From positions 1 to 33,424 of the forward strand of contig LUPK01000019.1 in assembly GCA_001627335.1 (NCBI GenBank): 33,424 nucleotides of DNA, read 5' to 3'. The notes beneath the pieces are model-generated. The model searched no databases, had not been told where the DNA came from, and worked only from the letters and a program-made list of their open reading frames with translations. Shown in pieces: positions 29,065-33,424 of this stretch; the stretch's first letter is position 1; every line of letters begins with the position of its first letter. This DNA is from Nocardioides sp. REDSEA-S33_B3 (GTDB lineage Bacteria > Actinomycetota > Actinomycetes > Propionibacteriales > Nocardioidaceae). The position numbers and the translations under genes are program-made.

Positions 29065-31488
29065 TCAGCCCAGGTCGTCCAGCGCGTCGTTCCACTGTCG
29101 CGCCAGGACCGTCGGGACGTCGCCGGCCAGCACCTCCGCGAGCCGTGAGCGCTGGTCGGCGTCGAGGGCCAGGGCGGGGAAGGCGTTGCGCCCCAGGACC
29201 AGGCTGAACCCCTGGCCGCGACGGCGGGCGATGTCGGGCCCCTGGGTGAGGTAGGCGTCGACGTACGGCGCGCAGAGCTCGGGCCGCGAGGCGTCCCAGA
29301 GCCCGGCGGCGAGCGACTCGAAGAGCCGATTGGAGACGTCCGGCTCGGTCATCGCCGCCCAGGCCTCGGCCTTGGCCGCGCTGGTGGGGCGGGCGGCCAG
29401 CGCCCGCGCGGCGCCGAGGTCGCCCGCGTACGAGCCGTCCGCGACGCGGGCGGCCTCGATCCGCTCGGCGTCGACGGCTCCCAACGTGGCGAGGCGCGCC
29501 AGTGCCGACCAGCGCAACGACGGGTCGAGGTCGACGCCGCCGTCGGTGCGCCCGGTCGCCAGCCACCGCTCGAGCAGGTCGGCGTCGCGGGTCGTGGCGA
29601 CCACGCCGCGGGTCAGCGCCACCGCCACCTCGGGGTCGGGGGAGAGGGCGAGCCCGGCCAGGCAGGCACCGGCCACGCCCGTGGTCACGTCGCCCACCTC
29701 GTCAGGGGAGGCGGTGCGGCTGCGCACCGGCCCCAGGGTGCGGTCGAGCACGGCCGCCACCAGCGTCGAGGAGGTCTCGGTCGCGAGGTGCGCGCGCACG
29801 ACGTCGACGTACGCCGGCACCCGCATCGCCCCGGTGCGCACCTCGTCGAAGCAGTGCGCCCACAGCACGGTGCGGACCAGGTCGTCGGTGACGTCGCCGA
29901 GGTGGTCCCGGACGAACAGGTCGCCCTGCTCGTCCAACCGCAGCCGCACGAAGGACTCGCCGCGGCTGTTGGGCACGACCACCAGCCCGGCCCACTCCGG
30001 CAGCGGGACGGGGTCGTCGGCGAGGTCGACCGGGCGCTCGCCGGCGACCGTGCCGTCGGCGGCGAACGCGGTGACGGAGAAGCGGTGCGGCCGCGAGCCC
30101 TCACGGCGCAGCACCGGCACCCCGGCGTCGTCGCGGCCGACGACCACCGTGTCGAAGCCGGGGGTGCGCAGCCAGGCGTCCGCCCAGGCACGCACGTCGC
30201 GCTCCGAGGCCTCGTCGAGAGCGGAGACCAGGTCGTCGAGCGTCGCGTTGTCGAAGGCGTGCCGCGTCAGGTGCGCGTTGACGCCCGCCAGGAAGTCCTC
30301 GTCACCGAGCCAGGTCACCAGCTGGCGCAGGCAGGAGTTGCCCTTGGAGTAGGAGATCGCGTCGAAGTTGGAGAAGGCGCTGTCGACGTCCGGCACGTCC
30401 TCGGGTGCCGGGGCCACCGGGTGGGTCGAGCGGCGCTCGTCGGCGGCGTAGGCGCCCGGCTTGCGCGTGGCCTCGTGGAGCACCAGCGTGCCCGTGAAGC
30501 CGGCCCCGGCGTCGGCCACGCGGTAGCCCATGTAGTCGGCGAAGCTCTCGTTGAGCCAGGTGTCCTCCCACCAGCGCATCGTGACCAGGTTGCCGAACCA
30601 CATGTGCGCCATCTCGTGGGCGATGATCGCCGCCCGGCGCTTGCGGTGGTCGTCGGTGACGCGTCCGCGGGGGAGCAGCTCGTCGCGGTAGGTCACGCAG
30701 CCCGGCGTCTCCATCGCGCCCCAGTTGTGCCCCGGCCCGAAGAGCTGGTCGTAGGAGTCGAAGGGGTAGGCCTCGTCGAACAGCGTGGCGTAGTGGTCGA
30801 AGCAGTCGGCGGTGATGCGTCTCAGCTCCTCGGCGTCGCGCTCGAGCTCGGCGGCCAGCGAGGCCCGCGCGTGCCAGCCGAACGGCAGTCCCGCGTGCTC
30901 CCACGTCACCGAGTGCCACGGTCCGGCGCAGACGACGAAGAGCGAGGGGCACAGCCGCGGGGTGGTGGCGAAGACCCATCGCCCCTCGCGCTCGTCGTGC
31001 TCGGTGACCCGGCCGTTGCCCAGCACCGTCCACCGCGGGTCGGCGGTCACCGCCACGTCGAAGGTCGCCTTGAGGTCCGGCTGGTCGAAGCAGGCGAAGA
31101 CCCGCTGGGCCACGTCGAGGGAGAGGTACGCCGAGGCGTAGGTCTCGCCGTCCTCGGGGTCGGTCATCAGGTGCATGCCGTCGCCGTCGGTCACGTAAGG
31201 GACCTCGGCGCGGATGACCAGCTCGACCGGCCGCCCGGTGGGCAGGCCCTCGAGGCGGATGCGGCGACCGTCGTACTCCCAGCCGAGGGCGTCGACGTCG
31301 GACTCCAGCGACACGTCCTGGGCCGCGGTCAGCTCCAGGGACGTCGAGGGGTCCGCGGAGGTGAAGCGCACGGTCGTCACGCACGCGAAGCGACCGCGCT
31401 CCCAGCCGGTCAGGTCGAGGTCGATCCCGTAGGACTCCACCTCGATGGCGGTGGCGCGGTGGCGGGCCTCGGCGAGCGTCAGCGACAT
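29065..31488 (-). CDS. pepN: Aminopeptidase N (M1 family)
   Basis: An 807-residue gluzincin that removes N-terminal residues from peptides. The zinc site is HEMAHMW (H291, E292, H295) with the third ligand E314 in NESFADYMGY. The exopeptidase motif preceding it reads GAMETPG instead of the usual GAMEN-PG, with Thr for Asn. The N-terminal beta saddle (MSLTLAEARHRATAIEVESYGIDLDL) and the C-terminal helical ERAP-like domain are complete. The protein has no signal peptide, so it is cytosolic. ATG 31488 is the natural start. Its stop lies 19 bp from the convergent reductase stop. It is unrelated to the neighbouring rplY. Confidence 0.95.
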   Translation of the reverse strand: MSLTLAEARHRATAIEVESYGIDLDLTGWERGRFACVTTVRFTSADPSTSLELTAAQDVSLESDVDALGWEYDGRRIRLEGLPTGRPVELVIRAEVPYVTDGDGMHLMTDPEDGETYASAYLSLDVAQRVFACFDQPDLKATFDVAVTADPRWTVLGNGRVTEHDEREGRWVFATTPRLCPSLFVVCAGPWHSVTWEHAGLPFGWHARASLAAELERDAEELRRITADCFDHYATLFDEAYPFDSYDQLFGPGHNWGAMETPGCVTYRDELLPRGRVTDDHRKRRAAIIAHEMAHMWFGNLVTMRWWEDTWLNESFADYMGYRVADAGAGFTGTLVLHEATRKPGAYAADERRSTHPVAPAPEDVPDVDSAFSNFDAISYSKGNSCLRQLVTWLGDEDFLAGVNAHLTRHAFDNATLDDLVSALDEASERDVRAWADAWLRTPGFDTVVVGRDDAGVPVLRREGSRPHRFSVTAFAADGTVAGERPVDLADDPVPLPEWAGLVVVPNSRGESFVRLRLDEQGDLFVRDHLGDVTDDLVRTVLWAHCFDEVRTGAMRVPAYVDVVRAHLATETSSTLVAAVLDRTLGPVRSRTASPDEVGDVTTGVAGACLAGLALSPDPEVAVALTRGVVATTRDADLLERWLATGRTDGGVDLDPSLRWSALARLATLGAVDAERIEAARVADGSYAGDLGAARALAARPTSAAKAEAWAAMTEPDVSNRLFESLAAGLWDASRPELCAPYVDAYLTQGPDIARRRGQGFSLVLGRNAFPALALDADQRSRLAEVLAGDVPTVLARQWNDALDDLG

Positions 31489-31747
31489 GGCCCCACCGTA
31501 GGGCTGCGCTGTGATTCGCCATCGCCCACGGGCTGCCCCTAGACTGCTGCGGTTGCCTCGGCGAGGGAGCGCGCGATCCGATCAGCCACTGACCGGGACG
31601 CGGGGCTCCGTGATCGACAGGGCGGACCCCGCGCCGCGCTGCCTGTTCACCCTCGGGAGCGCGGCGCTGTTGCGTCCGGCCCCGCTGCGCCAGGCACCCC
31701 CACGCAGCAGCACCCACACGTCAGCAGCAGCACGTACGAGGAGAAGC

Positions 31748-32389
31748 ATGTCCAGCGAGAAGATCGTCGCCGAGGTCCGCACCGAGTTCGGCAAGGGCGC
31801 CGCCCGCCGCATCCGCCGCGCGGACAAGGTCCCCGCCGTCGTCTACACCCACGGCGAGGAGCCCAAGCACCTCACCCTGCCCGGCCACGACACGATGATG
31901 GCCCTCAAGCACGGCGGCGCCAACGCGCTCGTCGAGCTCGAGGTCGAGGGCGAGCTGCAGCTCGCGCTGACCAAGCAGGTCCAGGTCGACCCGATCAAGC
32001 GCTTCCTCGAGCACGTCGACTTCATCGCGGTCAAGCGCGGCGAGAAGGTCACCGTCGACGTCCCGATCCACATCGCCGGCGAGGCCGCCAAGGAGACCCT
32101 CGTGGTCACCGAGACCGCTGCGGTCTCCGTCGAGGCCGAGGCGACCCACATCCCCGAGTGGATCGAGGTCTCCGTCGAGGGCGCCGAGGCCGGCACCCTC
32201 ATCTACGCCTCCGACCTGCAGCTGCCCGCCGGCTCCGAGCTGCTCACCGACCCCGAGACCCTCGTGGTCAACGTGGCGGCCCAGGTCAGCGAGGAGGCCC
32301 TCGAGGCCGAGCTCGAGTCCACCGAGGACGAGCTGGGCATCGAGAAGGACGAGGCCGAGGACGCCGAGGCCGCCGAGGGCGACGAGTAA
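31748..32389 (+). CDS. rplY: Ribosomal protein bL25 (long Ctc form)
   Basis: A 213-residue protein of the L25/TL5/CTC family that binds 5S rRNA in the large subunit. The N-terminal L25 domain (EVRTEFGKGAARRIRRADKVPAVVYTHGEEPKHLTL, then HVDFIAVKRGEKVTVDVPI) is followed by the beta-rich Ctc domain and an acidic tail made of Glu/Asp/Ala. ATG 31748 has GAGGAGAAG just upstream; earlier in-frame codons do not resemble the family. The 259-bp gap 31489-31747 contains the promoter but no gene. pth follows 49 bp downstream in the usual actinobacterial order. Confidence 0.95.
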   Translation: MSSEKIVAEVRTEFGKGAARRIRRADKVPAVVYTHGEEPKHLTLPGHDTMMALKHGGANALVELEVEGELQLALTKQVQVDPIKRFLEHVDFIAVKRGEKVTVDVPIHIAGEAAKETLVVTETAAVSVEAEATHIPEWIEVSVEGAEAGTLIYASDLQLPAGSELLTDPETLVVNVAAQVSEEALEAELESTEDELGIEKDEAEDAEAAEGDE

Positions 32390-32438
32390 GACTCCGCACT
32401 CCCTGCACCAGCCGTACGAGAACGGGCCCGGGTACCCC

Positions 32439-33038
32439 ATGAGCGACGCCAGCACCGACGTGTGGCTGGTCGTCGGCCTGGGGAACCCGGGCCCTTCGTA
32501 CGCCGGTCACCGGCACAACATCGGCTACATGGTCACCGACGAGCTGGCCCGCCGGATGGGCTCGGGGTTCCGCGCCCACAAGTCCGGTCGCGCCGACGTC
32601 GTCGAGGGCCGGCTCACGCCGCCGGGCGTCCCCGGCCCGCGGGTCGTGCTGGCCCGCCCGCGCTGCTACATGAACGAGGTCGGCGGCCCGGTCAAGGCGC
32701 TGGCCACCTTCTACAAGGTCGCCCCCGCGCAGGTCGTGGCGATCCACGACGAGCTCGACATCCCCTTCGACACGATGCGGGTCAAGCTGGGCGGCGGCGA
32801 CAACGGCCACAACGGTCTGAAGTCGATGCGCTCCTCCTTCGGCACCGGCGACTTCCACCGGGTGCGGGTCGGCATCGGCCGACCCCCGGGTCGCCAGGAG
32901 GTCGCCGACTTCGTGCTGTCGGACTACTCCTCGGCCGAGCGCAAGGTGCTGCCCTTCGTGGTCGACACCGCGGCTGACGCGGTCAAGACCCTGGTCGCGG
33001 ACGGCCTGGAGAAGACCCAGCAGCGCTTCAACAGCTGA
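32439..33038 (+). CDS. pth: Peptidyl-tRNA hydrolase
   Basis: A 199-residue Pth that releases tRNA from stalled peptidyl-tRNA. The signature VVGLGNPGPSYAGHRHNIGYMVTDELA carries the Asn and catalytic His. RPRCYMNEVGGPV, VAIHDELDIPFDTMRVKLGGGDNGHNGLKSM (second conserved Asp and His) and FHRVRVGIGRPP complete the family motifs. YVLSDYS-like FVLSDYSSAERKVL ends the domain. ATG 32439 is followed by a short non-conserved N-terminal stretch; no strong ribosome-binding site is visible, so coupling to rplY is possible. Confidence 0.96.
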   Translation: MSDASTDVWLVVGLGNPGPSYAGHRHNIGYMVTDELARRMGSGFRAHKSGRADVVEGRLTPPGVPGPRVVLARPRCYMNEVGGPVKALATFYKVAPAQVVAIHDELDIPFDTMRVKLGGGDNGHNGLKSMRSSFGTGDFHRVRVGIGRPPGRQEVADFVLSDYSSAERKVLPFVVDTAADAVKTLVADGLEKTQQRFNS

Positions 33039-33141
33039 GCTTGTCCAGAGATCGGCGGGCACCTTCGACGAGCTGCTCCGGCGAAACCGTGTTGCGCCGT
33101 GCCGCGGGGCGCGCCATCGGCGTCAGCAGCGGATGTGCCAG

Positions 33142-33420
33142 TCAGTCTTGCAGGGCTGGCGGGCACGACTTGGCTGGCCTGCGCCTCGTCTGGGCCAGTG
33201 GTCGCACGGAGCCCTCGAACAGCGTGATGGCGGCCAGAGCGCACACATGATTGTTGGTGATGCGCTGCCCCGAGACAGGGAGCGGGTACTCAGGCAGGTC
33301 ATACCAAGCGCAAATGTGCTGCACCTTCGCGTGTTCGTCCTCAGTTAGGTCAAGGGCTCGCTGCACGTGCGCATCCTCTGCGTAGTCCCAGAGCGCACGC
33401 GCGATGAGTCGCTTAGACAA
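33142..33420 (-). CDS. Hypothetical protein at the window edge (possibly partial at its 5' end)
   Basis: The frame from TTG 33420 reads SKRLIARALWDYAEDAHVQRALDLTEDEHAKVQHICAWYDLPEYPLP and has protein-like composition; its G+C is lower than that of the pth-rplY region. It stops at 33142. The window ends four bases upstream of the TTG without a stop in frame, so the gene may extend further and have another start. No family is recognised. The 103 bp between it and pth show nothing. Confidence 0.5.
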   Translation of the reverse strand: MSKRLIARALWDYAEDAHVQRALDLTEDEHAKVQHICAWYDLPEYPLPVSGQRITNNHVCALAAITLFEGSVRPLAQTRRRPAKSCPPALQD

Positions 33421-33424
33421 ACTG

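Noticed and set aside
1..33424. CRISPR array
   Set aside because: No set of regularly spaced identical repeats with unique spacers is present. The tandem repeats at 108, 1823 and 4271 have no spacers or constant 5-bp gaps.

Overview
The base composition (very high G+C), frequent GTG starts, long antisense open frames, leaderless-looking starts and gene content (glmU-prs, rplY-pth, HxlR/QorB, an Eis-like GNAT) indicate an actinobacterial chromosome. A Nocardioides-type member of the Propionibacteriales is my best guess. That guess rests on the style of the protein sequences and of the intergenic repeats, not on a search.

Layout. 1-5.9 kb: the end of an IS481-type transposase, a membrane fatty-acid desaturase with a small companion gene, an Eis-like acetyltransferase, a LigD-type NHEJ polymerase gene whose 5' end carries a frame-shifting deletion, a small sulfotransferase and a conserved actinobacterial protein. 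5.9-15.8 kb: an ATP-dependent DNA ligase gene interrupted by an ~8.8-kb integrative mobilizable element (IME). The IME lies between two copies of a 21-bp att core that encodes the ligase active-site motif EPKWDGF. It carries a secreted S1-type serine protease (frameshifted), a MobF relaxase-helicase, structured DNA that may be oriT, a small HTH/excisionase-like protein, a 53-residue protein plus a decayed second copy, a two-gene nucleotidyltransferase module resembling a toxin-antitoxin pair, and a large serine recombinase next to the right att core. The end of the element facing the ligase body supplies a replacement promoter, start codon and 33 N-terminal codons of exactly the same length as those displaced. 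The ligase frame is therefore rebuilt, and the native 5' end is left as a 38-codon stub at the far side. I regard this as the most interesting system in the window.

15.8-24 kb: a membrane-anchored degenerate metzincin paralogue followed by a full secreted metzincin with thrombospondin type-3 repeats, an FKBP lipoprotein, a strong stem-loop, a tRNA-Gln, a small lipoprotein, a PlsC-type acyltransferase, a PaaI thioesterase divergent from an SDR, and a VapBC-type toxin-antitoxin pair with a repeated operator. 24-33.4 kb: a conserved hypothetical gene, glmU-prs, an HxlR regulator divergent from a QorB-like quinone reductase across a palindromic operator, aminopeptidase N, rplY (L25/Ctc) and pth, and an edge gene.

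Both DNA-end-joining genes in the window (polymerase and ligase) have damaged or remodelled 5' ends. Most other genes look intact and ordinary.
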